This document shows, one piece after another, positions 15,037 through 24,407 of a DNA stretch of 64,000 nt. The stretch comes from Serratia marcescens. GTDB taxonomy: Bacteria; Pseudomonadota; Gammaproteobacteria; Enterobacterales; Enterobacteriaceae. The position numbers were made by a program, and so were the translations under genes. The notes under the pieces were generated by a model that ran no database searches, was not told the origin of the DNA, and saw only the letters and a program-made list of their open reading frames with translations. Numbering within the stretch: position 1 is the first letter of the stretch; each line of letters starts with the position of its first letter. The stretch is from positions 1 through 64,000 of the forward strand of contig JADMXW010000011.1 of NCBI GenBank assembly GCA_015548865.1. The letters are read 5' to 3'.

Positions 15037-16649
15037 CACTGGCCCTCCTTATCCAGCCAGACATTTTTCAACGAATTGAAGGTTTGGTCTGGCGTGTCGC
15101 TGATGCCGTGCAGGTGCGAGCTGTAAACGGTTTGACGCTGTAACTCGAACAGCGGCAGGTTAGGCAAATCCGTCATCGCAATACGTTGCCATTCATGGAA
15201 CGCTTTCAAGCGGTTCGCGGGGTTGGTGTCCGTTTGTGTGGTTTTGATAATTGCGTCCAGCGCCGGATTGGAATAACGCGCCCCGTTGGTGTTTGGCACG
15301 CCTTTGACAATAGAGTCTGTGCCATACAGGCGGTATAGACCCATGGCCGGATCGATCATCGCGGAGAACTGCCCTGCACGCGTTTGGAAATCATAATCGG
15401 TGTAAATCCGACGATAGTAGGTTGGGGTGTCTTGCGTGCGCAGTTTTAACGTCACGCCGATCTGCTTCAGGTTCTGGCGCAAAAACTCTGCGGTGTTCTG
15501 CAAGGATTCATTGTTGCCTTCATAGTCGAAAAACAGTGAGAAGCGCTCGCCGTTGGCACCGCGCGGGTAGCCTGCCGCATCCAGCAGTTGTTCCGCCTTC
15601 TTGGCATCGTAGGGGTAATGCGGAACATCATTGGTGAAATATTTTTGATAATGCGGAATAGGGCTGGTAGCGACTTTGCCAATGCCGTACCACGCACTGT
15701 CGATCAACCCCTGACGGTCAATCGCGTAAGCCAGCGCTTGTCGAACGTTTACCTGACGCAGAATCGGATCTTGCGTGTTGAATTCAAAAGTAAAGAAGGG
15801 AGAGAGCCAGTTATAGCCTTCGCTGGTAATTTTCAGCGCCGGATTTTTTTTCAACCGGGCGATATCGGCCAGTGGAACCGGATCGAATGGGCCGTATTTT
15901 ACCTCTCCTGTTTCAAACGCAGCGGCTCGTGACGCATCGTCTGGGATCAGGCGAAAAATCAGTTTATCAAGATAGGGTTTACCCTGATCCCAATAGTTTT
16001 CATTGCGCGCCAGCTCAATGAACTCACCCCGACGCCAGGTCACAAAGCGGAATGGGCCGGTACCGATCGGCGCAATATTGTGTGGGTTTTTCAGCGGATC
16101 GCTACCCTGATACAGATGTGCGGGCAATACCTGAGATTCTGCCGCACTCAGTGCACTGAGTAAGATCGGTGACGGTTGAGACAGTTTGAATATTGCCGTC
16201 AGCGGGTCGGGCGTTTCGACATCAACCAGATTGGCAAAGGTAGTACGCCCGCGAGGGTGCAGTTTTTTCCACAGTTCTAATGCGCTGTAGCGAATGTCTT
16301 GTGAGGTAAAGGGTTCGCCATCGTGCCATTTTACGTTAGGGCGCAAGTTGAAGCGCACGGAGAGACCGTCTGCGGAGGTTTCCCAACTCAATGCCAGGCT
16401 CGGCTGCGGATTCATGTCTTTGTCATAAGAGAGCAGACCATCGAACACATTGGGCGATACCGCGTTAACCGAGAAATGATTGTTGATGGCACTGCTCAAC
16501 ACGCTCGGTGCCGGATTGATGACCGCGATAAGCGTGCCACCACGCACGGGCTCAGCGGCGTTGACCAGACCGCCACTCAACAGCAGAGTCCCTATCAACA
16601 GGCGTGTCAGAAAACGAATGTACTTTAGAAAACGAATGTACTTAGGCAT
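15036..16649 (-). CDS. ABC transporter substrate-binding protein, peptide/nickel/opine family (SBP family 5)
   Basis: A 537-residue periplasmic binding protein of the DppA/OppA class. A hydrophobic signal segment (about residues 13-32, ending VNAAEP) is followed by RGGTLIAVINP, the family-typical LALSWETSADGLSVRFNLRPNVKWHDGEPFT and AIGTGPFRFV-like blocks. It is encoded last but one in the operon, behind the ATPases. Just after the start codon an 18-bp tandem duplication makes KYIRFL occur twice. The ligand is unknown; opines, peptides, glutathione and cyclic imides are all transported by this family. Confidence 0.88.
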   Translation of the reverse strand: MPKYIRFLKYIRFLTRLLIGTLLLSGGLVNAAEPVRGGTLIAVINPAPSVLSSAINNHFSVNAVSPNVFDGLLSYDKDMNPQPSLALSWETSADGLSVRFNLRPNVKWHDGEPFTSQDIRYSALELWKKLHPRGRTTFANLVDVETPDPLTAIFKLSQPSPILLSALSAAESQVLPAHLYQGSDPLKNPHNIAPIGTGPFRFVTWRRGEFIELARNENYWDQGKPYLDKLIFRLIPDDASRAAAFETGEVKYGPFDPVPLADIARLKKNPALKITSEGYNWLSPFFTFEFNTQDPILRQVNVRQALAYAIDRQGLIDSAWYGIGKVATSPIPHYQKYFTNDVPHYPYDAKKAEQLLDAAGYPRGANGERFSLFFDYEGNNESLQNTAEFLRQNLKQIGVTLKLRTQDTPTYYRRIYTDYDFQTRAGQFSAMIDPAMGLYRLYGTDSIVKGVPNTNGARYSNPALDAIIKTTQTDTNPANRLKAFHEWQRIAMTDLPNLPLFELQRQTVYSSHLHGISDTPDQTFNSLKNVWLDKEGQ

Positions 16650-16712
16650 GAATTTCCCCTTACTGGTGTGTATGCGTGGTTAAGGTTTTTATTGTTGTGA
16701 CTTCACAGGTTT

Positions 16713-17675
16713 CTATCTGAACGGGCTTTCCGTTGAGGGCGCGGATAAATGACAAGCGACGAGAGAATCCGAACCAATGGAATGCAAGGGTGGTACGGTA
16801 CGGCGACATTGATCGGTAGCAAAACGGCAGCGGGTATGAAACGCGCACCCGCTGGGGATATTGAGCGGGCTGGGTACATCCCCAGTGAGTATCTGTTTAT
16901 CGGCAATACGCGAACGGCGAGGGTCCATCACTGGGATCGCCTGAAGTAATGCCTGGGTGTACGGATGCTGCGGCGATTCCATGATGTCGGCATAAGGCGC
17001 TATTTCAACAATGCGCCCCAAATACATCACGGCGATTCTATCTGCCATGTGCTGCACCACGCCGATATCATGGCTGACAAACAGGTACGCCATTCGATAC
17101 TGCTGCTGCAAATCCACCAGTAAATTCAACACTTGTGCCTGCAACGAAACGTCCAGTGCGGAGACGGGCTCATCCAGCACGATGATGTCTGGGCGGGGCG
17201 CGATGGCGCGTGCAATAGCAACTCGCTGACGCTGACCGCCGGAAAGCTGATGTGGGAAACGGTTGAACAGCGCAGCAGGCAACCCGACGTCATCCATTAA
17301 CGCCAACACGCGTTTATCGCGTGTAGCCTGGTGTTTTTCCGTCAGCGTTAACGGTTCGCCAATCAGTTGACCTACCGTGAAACGCGGATCGAGCGATGCC
17401 GCCGGATCTTGGAACACCATCTGAATGCGTTGGCGCAACGGGCGCAGTTTTCGTTTCGGCAGCGACGTTACGTCAACGTCACCGATCACAATGCGTCCGG
17501 CGCTCGGTTCTAGCAGTCGCATCACGGCACGGGCCAATGAGGATTTGCCACAGCCAGACTCACCGACAATACCGACCGTTTCGCCCGCGGCGACCTCAAG
17601 GTTGATGCCGTTGACGGCATACGCCTTGCCTTGCGGGGTTGGATAGGTCACATGTAAATCTTGCACCTGTAACAT
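16713..17675 (-). CDS. ABC transporter ATP-binding protein, DppF/OppF type
   Basis: A 320-residue ATPase with Walker A GESGCGKSS, Q-loop MVFQDPAASLDPRFT, signature LSGGQRQR, Walker B IIVLDEP and VSHDIGV. The C-terminal oligopeptide-transport extension contains the four-cysteine-like cluster region SGCAFHTRCRFATDQC, which binds an iron-sulfur cluster or metal in some relatives. Its ATG overlaps the stop of the DppD-type gene by one base. It forms the heterodimeric ATPase with that protein. Confidence 0.88.
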   Translation of the reverse strand: MLQVQDLHVTYPTPQGKAYAVNGINLEVAAGETVGIVGESGCGKSSLARAVMRLLEPSAGRIVIGDVDVTSLPKRKLRPLRQRIQMVFQDPAASLDPRFTVGQLIGEPLTLTEKHQATRDKRVLALMDDVGLPAALFNRFPHQLSGGQRQRVAIARAIAPRPDIIVLDEPVSALDVSLQAQVLNLLVDLQQQYRMAYLFVSHDIGVVQHMADRIAVMYLGRIVEIAPYADIMESPQHPYTQALLQAIPVMDPRRSRIADKQILTGDVPSPLNIPSGCAFHTRCRFATDQCRRTVPPLHSIGSDSLVACHLSAPSTESPFR

Positions 17676-18529
17676 TACGCAGCCTCCTCGGTGCTGTGGG
17701 CATCATTGACGCTGTGGAGGCGCGGCCTTGTGCCATGACGCGCACGCGGCTGGGGGCGAGCCAGCAGCAACTGGCGGCTATAGGGATGGCGTGGACCATC
17801 AAAAAAGGAAAACACATCCTGTTCTTCAACGATGACGCCGTGGCGCATAACGGCAACGCGATCGGCGGTTTCGGCGATCACCCCCAGATCGTGGGTAATC
17901 AGCAGCAGGGACATAGCTAACTCGTCTTTGAGGCTGACCAGCAGTTGCAGTATCTGGGCCTGAATGGTGACATCCAGTGCAGTGGTCGGCTCATCGGCAA
18001 TCAATACTGCCGGGCGCGCAGCCAGTGCCAATGCGATAACCACTCGCTGGCGCATGCCGCCAGAGAGCTTGTGTGGGTATTCGTTAAAACGGCGTTCGGG
18101 TTCTGGAATACGCACTTGCAGAAGCAGATCGAGTGCGCGCGTTTTGGCCTCGCGTTGGGAAAGTGAGCTGGCAGCAAGGATAGCCTCAACCAACTGACTG
18201 CCAATGGTCAGCACGGGATTCAACGCGCTCATCGGGTCTTGAAATACCATTGCCAATGTCGGGCCGCCGCCCTGACGGCGCTGGCGCGGCGTGGTATGTA
18301 AAATATCGGTGTCACCCAGCAGAACGTGCCCTGTGCTATGTGCCTCGGGTAATAACCCCATCAGCGTCAACCCAGTCACGCTTTTACCACACCCGGACTC
18401 TCCCACCAGTGCCAATGTTTGACCGGCGAAAAGATCGAAACTGATGCCGTGCACCACGCGTTGCGGTGCCGCATGGTGGGCTAGAAACGCAACGGAGAGA
18501 TCCTGAACCTGAAGTAGCGGTGCGGTCAT
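17675..18529 (-). CDS. ABC transporter ATP-binding protein, DppD/OppD type
   Basis: A 284-residue ATPase with Walker A GESGCGKSV, Q-loop MVFQDPMSALNPVLT, signature LSGGMRQR, Walker B VLIADEP and LITHDLGV. It is shorter than E. coli DppD (327) because the C-terminal extension after the switch region is trimmed, with only RHPYSRQLLLARP and a few more residues left, so the usual cysteine cluster is absent here and present only in its partner. It overlaps the permease gene by 4 bases. Confidence 0.86.
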   Translation of the reverse strand: MTAPLLQVQDLSVAFLAHHAAPQRVVHGISFDLFAGQTLALVGESGCGKSVTGLTLMGLLPEAHSTGHVLLGDTDILHTTPRQRRQGGGPTLAMVFQDPMSALNPVLTIGSQLVEAILAASSLSQREAKTRALDLLLQVRIPEPERRFNEYPHKLSGGMRQRVVIALALAARPAVLIADEPTTALDVTIQAQILQLLVSLKDELAMSLLLITHDLGVIAETADRVAVMRHGVIVEEQDVFSFFDGPRHPYSRQLLLARPQPRARHGTRPRLHSVNDAHSTEEAA

Positions 18530-19374
18530 TTTGTTGTCCCCTTATGCGAATTCCTTTTATGCGGATTGAGCAGATCCGTAAGGCCGTTGCTTAACAACGT
18601 AAAGCTCATAACGGTGATAAAAATTGCCAGTCCCGGCAGTGCGATGAGATACCAGGCGGTTCTCAGTAACGGTCTGGCATTGCGAATCATCGCGCCCCAC
18701 GACACCGTATTGGGATCGCCCAGACCGAGAAACGCGAGGGCAGCTTCGACCAGAATGGCATGGGCGATCACCACGGATATCATCACAATGACCGGCGCGG
18801 CACTGTTCGGAAGGATGTGCTGGCGTACGATGCTGAGATGGCCGATGCCCATGGTTTCGGCGGCCAACACATAGTCGGCATGACGTATTTTGAACACTTC
18901 GGCACGGGTCAAGCGCGCAATTTCGGTCCATGACGTGAGGCCAATTGCCAGCGCAACGCTACCGAGAGAGGGGGAGAGCAGCGCGACCAGCACCATCGAA
19001 AACAGAAAGGTCGGGATAGTTTGGAAATATTCACACAGACGAATCAGCACATCGTCATACCACCCGCCGAGATAGCCCGCAGCTGCACCAACGCTGACGC
19101 CAATCACTGTGGCAATGAGTGCCGCGCCCAGGCCAATGGCTAATGATACCCGTGCACCGTGCACCAATTGTGCGGCAACGTCGCGCCCGAGTTGATCGGT
19201 GCCTAACGGAAATTGTGCATTTTGCAGTGGCCACAGCGTGCGTGGCCCGACCATTGCCTGAGGATCGCCGGGGAACAGCAGCCCAGCACAGGCGGCGATA
19301 ACTAACAGCCCCGCTAAGAGGTAGAGCCCGATGCGCAGATACGCATTGAGATGAACGTCAGGGCGGATTTTCAT
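18526..19374 (-). CDS. ABC transporter permease, DppC/OppC type
   Basis: A 282-residue inner-membrane permease. The N-terminal helix is followed by a short periplasmic piece with the family motif HPLGTDQLGRD-like FPLGTDQLGRDVAAQLVHGAR. The EAA-type loop (AAETMGIGHLSIVRQHILPN) lies near residue 180, and LGLGDPNTVSWGAMI near 225. It pairs with the DppB-type permease, whose gene overlaps by 4 bases. Confidence 0.88.
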   Translation of the reverse strand: MKIRPDVHLNAYLRIGLYLLAGLLVIAACAGLLFPGDPQAMVGPRTLWPLQNAQFPLGTDQLGRDVAAQLVHGARVSLAIGLGAALIATVIGVSVGAAAGYLGGWYDDVLIRLCEYFQTIPTFLFSMVLVALLSPSLGSVALAIGLTSWTEIARLTRAEVFKIRHADYVLAAETMGIGHLSIVRQHILPNSAAPVIVMISVVIAHAILVEAALAFLGLGDPNTVSWGAMIRNARPLLRTAWYLIALPGLAIFITVMSFTLLSNGLTDLLNPHKRNSHKGTTK

Positions 19375-20342
19375 GACGCTAATCCAATGCGTGGATCAAG
19401 CACGCCGTACAGAATATCAATCAGTAGGCTGCTCAAGACCACCAACAACGAGTTGCAGAGAAACAGGCTGAGTAACAGATTGATATCGCGATCGGAGACG
19501 GCTTCGAAAGCCAGTCTCCCCATGCCGGGCCAGGAGAAGACGGTTTCGACGACTACGGCACCGCCAAGCAGAGAACCAAGCTGTAAACCGGTAAGCGTGA
19601 CCACGGGCAAAAGTGAATTACGCAAAATGTGGCGCAGGGTTACCGCCGTTTCGCTGATGCCTTTCGCTCGCGCAGTACGCACAAAATCGAGCGGATAGAC
19701 TTCCAGCATGGAGGCGCGTGTTACTCGTGCATAAAGCGCTAAATGTGATAAACCCAGCGTGATAGCGGGCATAATCAGATGCCAGGCGACATCGCCTGCA
19801 ACGCCAAGGGGGCCGGGCGTTGCACCTACTGTGACCATGCCGCCGATGGGTAACCAACGAAAATGCACTGCGAACAGCACAATGCCCATCAAGCCGAACC
19901 AGAACACGGGTATAGCAAAAACCACGGCGGAAAACAGCGTAACGCCCTGATCGAAAAAACCATGGCGATAGCGTGCGGCAAAACACCCCAGGATGACGCC
20001 AAATATCACAGAAAACAGCAGGCTACTGCCTAATAGCAGCAGTGTGGCGGGCAGTCGCTCCAGAATCAATGTTTGTACGGGCAGGTTATAACGAAATGAA
20101 AATCCCAAATCGAAATGGGCTATCTGAGAAAAATAGGTAGTCAGCTGTTCAAAACCAGATTGATCGAGACCAAATTGCGCGCGTAACATCTCCATATATT
20201 CTGGCGTTGCTGCACCGGATTCTCCGGCAATAACATCCGCCAAATCTCCCGGTACCGATTTGAGTAAAATAAAATTACCTAATATCACTAATCCGGCGAC
20301 AATACTGACCTGTGCAAGCCGGCGAAATAGATAATGCTTCAT
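19371..20342 (-). CDS. ABC transporter permease, DppB/OppB type
   Basis: A 323-residue permease that begins MKHYLFRRL, the usual start of DppB proteins. It shows FGLDQSGFEQ, then RYNLPVQTLILERLPATLLL, and the EAA-type loop (TARAKGISETAVTLRHILRN). An upstream in-frame GTG at 20369 would add nine residues and has no better ribosome-binding site, so the ATG is preferred. It is the first gene of the minus-strand operon dppB-dppC-dppD-dppF-SBP-reductase, which diverges from the AhpD-like gene. The 273-base divergent region is AT-rich and shows no further gene. Confidence 0.86.
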   Translation of the reverse strand: MKHYLFRRLAQVSIVAGLVILGNFILLKSVPGDLADVIAGESGAATPEYMEMLRAQFGLDQSGFEQLTTYFSQIAHFDLGFSFRYNLPVQTLILERLPATLLLLGSSLLFSVIFGVILGCFAARYRHGFFDQGVTLFSAVVFAIPVFWFGLMGIVLFAVHFRWLPIGGMVTVGATPGPLGVAGDVAWHLIMPAITLGLSHLALYARVTRASMLEVYPLDFVRTARAKGISETAVTLRHILRNSLLPVVTLTGLQLGSLLGGAVVVETVFSWPGMGRLAFEAVSDRDINLLLSLFLCNSLLVVLSSLLIDILYGVLDPRIGLAS

Positions 20343-20615
20343 TCCCGTCAGTGTGTCCTGATTAATCACTAATCCAAATAATCATACGGAGAATGCCCTT
20401 GGTGTCTATTTCATTTTTTAGCTATAAATAGTCTAATATTGGCAATGTAAATAGCGCTGGATTGTCGTCTTTAATTATGTTTTTCTTATTTTAATGTCAG
20501 CATTAAAACAACCCATTCATTATTTTTTATTAAGTATTAATAACGTAATGACAGTTAATGCAGACCGTATTCATTAAACATCCGTATCGCTAAACCAATA
20601 AGGGAAACACCGGCT

Positions 20616-21200
20616 ATGTCCATCAAGAATGTGAAAACAAAGAATATCTCTTGGTTAAAACTGAAAAATACGACAACGACGCAAGAGACAGAAAAGTTAT
20701 TCGAGGACTCCATCGAGACACGCGGTTTTATCCGCAACATGCAGGCAGTATTGGGACAATTTCCTGCCGTGCTGCTGGCACAGGATGCACTCAGCCGTGC
20801 GCTGACCGTGGAATACGAGGGTGGATTGAACGGTAAAGAGCGTGAATTGATTGCATTGGTGGTGAGCGTACAAAACCGTTGCCGTCCTTGCGTTTGGGGG
20901 CACGCGGCGAAACTACGGCAGATCACCGGTGATGCGCTCTGGGTGGGCGGTATCGAAGTGAACTACCGTGACGCGGAATTAAGCCCACGCGAGCGGGCGA
21001 TTGCCGACTATGTGCAAAAGTTGACGCAAGCACCGGAAACCGTGGAAGAACGCGATTTGGCACCGCTGCGTGCAAGCGGTGTCACGGAGCAGGAGATTAT
21101 CGAGGTGGTTGCTATTGCCGCCTATTTTAACTTCAGTAACCGCATCAACAGCGGGCTCGGCATTCAACCTAACCCGGAACCTTTCCTTTCATTCCGATAA
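20616..21200 (+). CDS. AhpD-like peroxidase-related protein (carboxymuconolactone decarboxylase fold)
   Basis: A 194-residue protein with the AhpD core motif: Glu and the CXXC-X3-H signature in NGKERELIALVVSVQNRC followed by RPCVWGH (about residues 75-100). This is the redox-active site of alkylhydroperoxidase-D-like enzymes of the uncharacterised peroxidase-related family. Family members remove hydroperoxides; some carboxymuconolactone-decarboxylase relatives act in catabolism. It starts a two-gene unit with a ketopantoate-reductase-family gene 55 bases downstream, divergent from the Dpp-type operon. Confidence 0.85.
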   Translation: MSIKNVKTKNISWLKLKNTTTTQETEKLFEDSIETRGFIRNMQAVLGQFPAVLLAQDALSRALTVEYEGGLNGKERELIALVVSVQNRCRPCVWGHAAKLRQITGDALWVGGIEVNYRDAELSPRERAIADYVQKLTQAPETVEERDLAPLRASGVTEQEIIEVVAIAAYFNFSNRINSGLGIQPNPEPFLSFR

Positions 21201-21255
21201 GCTTTGCCCCGCATACCAGACGGGGCATGGTGACGATAACCGGAAGAGAATCATC

Positions 21256-22323
21256 ATGTCTGAACGTATTTTAATTATCGGCGCGGGAGCGATTGGCGGC
21301 TATCTCGGCGCTTATCTGGCCCGTGCCGGGCGTCAGGTGACGCTTGTCGATCCTTGGGCTGAAAATGTTGAGGCGATCCAGCGTGACGGATTGTCGTTGG
21401 AAGGGCTGACGCCGGAAGAGCGTTTCACCGTGCCGTTAAACATTCTTCACCTTGGCGACGCGCAGCGCTTGCACCTGGAACCCCCATTTGATATTGGGCT
21501 GGTGGCGCTCAAATCTTACGACACGCTGTGGGCCACCCAGTTTATCCGCCCTTTTATCCGGCCTGAGGGCGTGATTGCTTCCACACAGAATTGTATCAAC
21601 GATGCGCGCGTGGCGTCGGTTGCCGGCAAGGAGAATACGCTGGGCATTGTCATTACCATCGCGGCCGAGCTGTATGCACCGGGCAAGGTGCGTCGCGGTA
21701 ACCAGCGTGGTGCGCCGGGAACGCTGCGCGTGGGCGAGTTTGGCGGTGGCGTTACGCCGCGTTTGCAGCGTGTGGGGGAACTGTTACAGCCTGTCGATTC
21801 AGTGCTGGTAACGCCTGACTTGTATGCTCACCGTTGGACCAAACTCAGCATCAATGCGATGCGTAATTCGATTGCCGCCGCCAGCGGCCTGACCGGTAAC
21901 GATCTGATTCGTCATGAACGGGTTCGACGCTTTGCCATCCGGCTAGGAGGAGAAGCGGCACAGGTGGGGTTGGCGCAGGGGCTGGCTCTGGATGCTATTA
22001 ATCGCAGTACGCCAGAGGTATTGGTTAAGGCGGCACAAGGCGATGCGCACGCGTTGGCGGAGGCCGAGGCCAACTTTTTATCGTATGTGGAACTCGGGAC
22101 ACAAAGTGAACACCAGCGTCCCTCGATGGGGCAGGATATCCGCCGCCAACGGCGCACCGAAATCGATTATATGAACGGCCTTATCGTTGAGGTCGGCCAG
22201 CAGGTCGGGGTGCCTACTCCGGCGAATGCCGCGATTGTTGATGCTATTCACCAGATTGAACGCGGGCAGCTTTCACCCTCGCCAGAATTGATCGTCCAGT
22301 TGGATGAATCATTGCAGCGCTGA
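21256..22323 (+). CDS. Ketopantoate reductase (ApbA/PanE) family oxidoreductase, paralogue 2
   Basis: A 355-residue protein with the NADP-binding motif GAGAIGGYLG (residues 9-18), KSYDT, the catalytic Lys in WTKLSINAMRN and Glu in RRTEIDYMNG. It shares the long form and QRPSMGQDI with the paralogue at 13981-15036. The two genes bracket the Dpp-type transporter, so they may act in opposite or successive steps on one compound, or on two enantiomers. The start is set at the ATG at 21256, because upstream in-frame codons overlap the AhpD-like gene. Confidence 0.84.
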   Translation: MSERILIIGAGAIGGYLGAYLARAGRQVTLVDPWAENVEAIQRDGLSLEGLTPEERFTVPLNILHLGDAQRLHLEPPFDIGLVALKSYDTLWATQFIRPFIRPEGVIASTQNCINDARVASVAGKENTLGIVITIAAELYAPGKVRRGNQRGAPGTLRVGEFGGGVTPRLQRVGELLQPVDSVLVTPDLYAHRWTKLSINAMRNSIAAASGLTGNDLIRHERVRRFAIRLGGEAAQVGLAQGLALDAINRSTPEVLVKAAQGDAHALAEAEANFLSYVELGTQSEHQRPSMGQDIRRQRRTEIDYMNGLIVEVGQQVGVPTPANAAIVDAIHQIERGQLSPSPELIVQLDESLQR

Positions 22324-22329
22324 TGAGTT

Positions 22330-22376
22330 CGGAGCATGAGTTTCACACTCACGCTCCGTATCCAACCCTTCTTTTT
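22330..22376. terminator. Bidirectional terminator between convergent genes
   Basis: The stem GGAGC.TGAGT / ACTCA.GCTCC (22331-22357) lies between the stops of the reductase gene and tctA. A CTTCTTTTTCC tract follows on the plus strand, some 13 bases after the stem. Confidence 0.6.
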
Positions 22377-22381
22377 CCAAG

Positions 22382-23887
22382 CTATTCAACGAAGATTTTG
22401 TCCCTGCCCAAACGCACCATGGGTGCCAGTGTCATTAACAGCAGTAATCCCGATGCAATCAATAGCCCTAAACTGATGGGCTCATGAACGAAAATACCGA
22501 AATCTCCGCGCGAGATGATCAATGCCCGGCGTAAATTCTCCTCCATCATCGGCCCGAGAATAAAGCCCAACAGCAGCGGCGCAAGCTCAAAGCGTAGCAT
22601 CGCTAGGGTATACCCTAATAAAGCAAACAGGGCGGCTAAAAACAGATCGAATGCATTATTGGAGACGCTGTAAATACCGACGCAACTAAACAGCACAATG
22701 GCCGGATAAAATAAACGATAAGGTATTTTTAACAAACGGACCCACACGCCGACCATCGGTAAATTAAGCACCAGCAGCATCGCGTTACCCACCCACATGC
22801 TTGCTACCATTCCCCAGAACAGGTCCGGTTCGCTCTGCATAATACGTGGGCCGGGATTAATACCGTGGATCATCATGGCTCCCACCATTAAAGCCATAAT
22901 GGCATTTGACGGTAATCCCAGCGTGAGCAGTGGAATAAACGAAGTTTGCGCAGCCGCGTTATTGGCGGATTCCGGCGCAGCAACCCCTTCAATAGCCCCC
23001 TTGCCGAATCGGGAAGGGTCTTTTGCCAGCTTCTTTTCCACCGTGTAGGCGGCGAAAGAAGCGAGTGCGGCCCCACCCCCCGGCAACAGACCGAGCACTG
23101 ACCCCAGTAATGAACCGCGTAAAACGGCGGGCGAAGCCTGACGGATATCCTGTGCGCTTGGCATCAGCTTACCGTGTTCAATCACTGTACCGCCGCTTTT
23201 TTCCTGCTGTACCAACACGCGGATAATTTCACCAATACCAAACACACCCATTGCCAGCGGTACAAAATCGATGCCATCAGCGAGTTCAGGAATGCCAAAG
23301 GTGAAACGTAATTCGCCGGAGTTAATGTCTGTACCCACCAATCCCAGCAGTAATCCAACCACGACCATGGTGATCGCTTTTAGCAGCGAACCTTGTGCCA
23401 ATACGACTGCGCCAATGAGTCCTAGCACCAGCAGAGAGAAGTAATCTGCCGGTCCGAAGCGAATGGCCATACTGGCGAGCGACGGGGAGAAAAAACCGAT
23501 GACAAACGTCGCCAGCGTTCCGGCAAAAAACGACCCCAGCGCGGCAATCGCCAATGCGGGACCGGCACGGCCCTGTTTCGCCATGGCGTGCCCGTCCAGA
23601 CAGGTGATCACTGAGGAGGTTTCACCCGGCATATTCAGCAGAATCGATGTGGTAGAACCGCCATATTGCGCACCGTAATAAATCCCTGCCAACATGATCA
23701 GTGCGCTGGTCGGTTCTAGCGTGAAGGTAAACGGCAACAACAGCGCGATGGTGACCAGCGGCCCGACGCCGGGCAATACGCCGACCAGCGTGCCAAACAG
23801 CGCGCCGCAAAAGCAATAGAACAGGTTGTTCGGTAACAGTGCTATCGACAGGCCGTGGAACAACCCCTGCCATACATCTGGGATCAT
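22382..23887 (-). CDS. tctA: Tripartite tricarboxylate transporter, large membrane subunit TctA
   Basis: A 501-residue inner-membrane protein of the TTT family with about 12 helices. Characteristic segments are GVLPGVGPLVTIALLLPFTF, YYGAQYGGSTTSILLNMPGE and LLGSVLGLLPGGGAALASFAAY, the two related glycine/proline-rich motifs of the inverted repeat fold. The ATG at 23887 overlaps the tctB stop in the ATGA pattern; an ATG at 23896 is an alternative. It is the last gene of the minus-strand cluster rraA-like, tctC, rraA-like, tctB, tctA. TTT systems use proton or sodium gradients to import carboxylates. Confidence 0.92.
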   Translation of the reverse strand: MIPDVWQGLFHGLSIALLPNNLFYCFCGALFGTLVGVLPGVGPLVTIALLLPFTFTLEPTSALIMLAGIYYGAQYGGSTTSILLNMPGETSSVITCLDGHAMAKQGRAGPALAIAALGSFFAGTLATFVIGFFSPSLASMAIRFGPADYFSLLVLGLIGAVVLAQGSLLKAITMVVVGLLLGLVGTDINSGELRFTFGIPELADGIDFVPLAMGVFGIGEIIRVLVQQEKSGGTVIEHGKLMPSAQDIRQASPAVLRGSLLGSVLGLLPGGGAALASFAAYTVEKKLAKDPSRFGKGAIEGVAAPESANNAAAQTSFIPLLTLGLPSNAIMALMVGAMMIHGINPGPRIMQSEPDLFWGMVASMWVGNAMLLVLNLPMVGVWVRLLKIPYRLFYPAIVLFSCVGIYSVSNNAFDLFLAALFALLGYTLAMLRFELAPLLLGFILGPMMEENLRRALIISRGDFGIFVHEPISLGLLIASGLLLLMTLAPMVRLGRDKIFVE

Positions 23888-24351
23888 AGCGGCCATACCT
23901 TAAGCGGTAGGCCCAACACCTGAACAAACAGCAGCGGAACAGAAAATGCCAGCACCGTCGCCAGCGCCAGCGTTTCTTTGAGTTTTGCTTCACGACTGCC
24001 AATGGCGGCGGTAATCACGGTTAGCAGGCTGGCAACAATAATGCCCCACTGATCAACCAATAGGGCAAATAAAATCACCGCGCCCAGCATTAATAGCGGA
24101 GCGCGCAGGGTGAAGCCCACTTCGTCGGGGGCGCGACGGCGTGGCGATGACAGCCAGGCACGCACGGCAATCAATCCCCCCAGAAACACCAGCAATGCCC
24201 CCAGAATGGTTGGCATGTAACCGGCACCCATTCTGGCGGCGGTACCGAGCGTATGTTCGGTATTGGCGATCGTAATGGCACCTGCGCCAAGCAGAGCAAT
24301 CGCGATGCCGGACAGGAATTCACCCTGTAAATGTTTGTGCGTTACAGACAT
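23884..24351 (-). CDS. tctB: Tripartite tricarboxylate transporter, small membrane subunit TctB
   Basis: A 155-residue membrane protein with four predicted helices, as expected for TctB. The N-terminal FLSGIAIALLGAGAITIANT and the typical RMGAGYMPTILGALLVFLG are recognisable. It is coupled to tctA by a 4-base overlap. A 56-base gap separates it from the RraA-family gene upstream. Confidence 0.88.
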   Translation of the reverse strand: MSVTHKHLQGEFLSGIAIALLGAGAITIANTEHTLGTAARMGAGYMPTILGALLVFLGGLIAVRAWLSSPRRRAPDEVGFTLRAPLLMLGAVILFALLVDQWGIIVASLLTVITAAIGSREAKLKETLALATVLAFSVPLLFVQVLGLPLKVWPL

Positions 24352-24407
24352 GGGTCTACCTCAATTGATCGTGGTTTAAGCGTGATGTTTTGACGATACG
24401 CGGGGTA

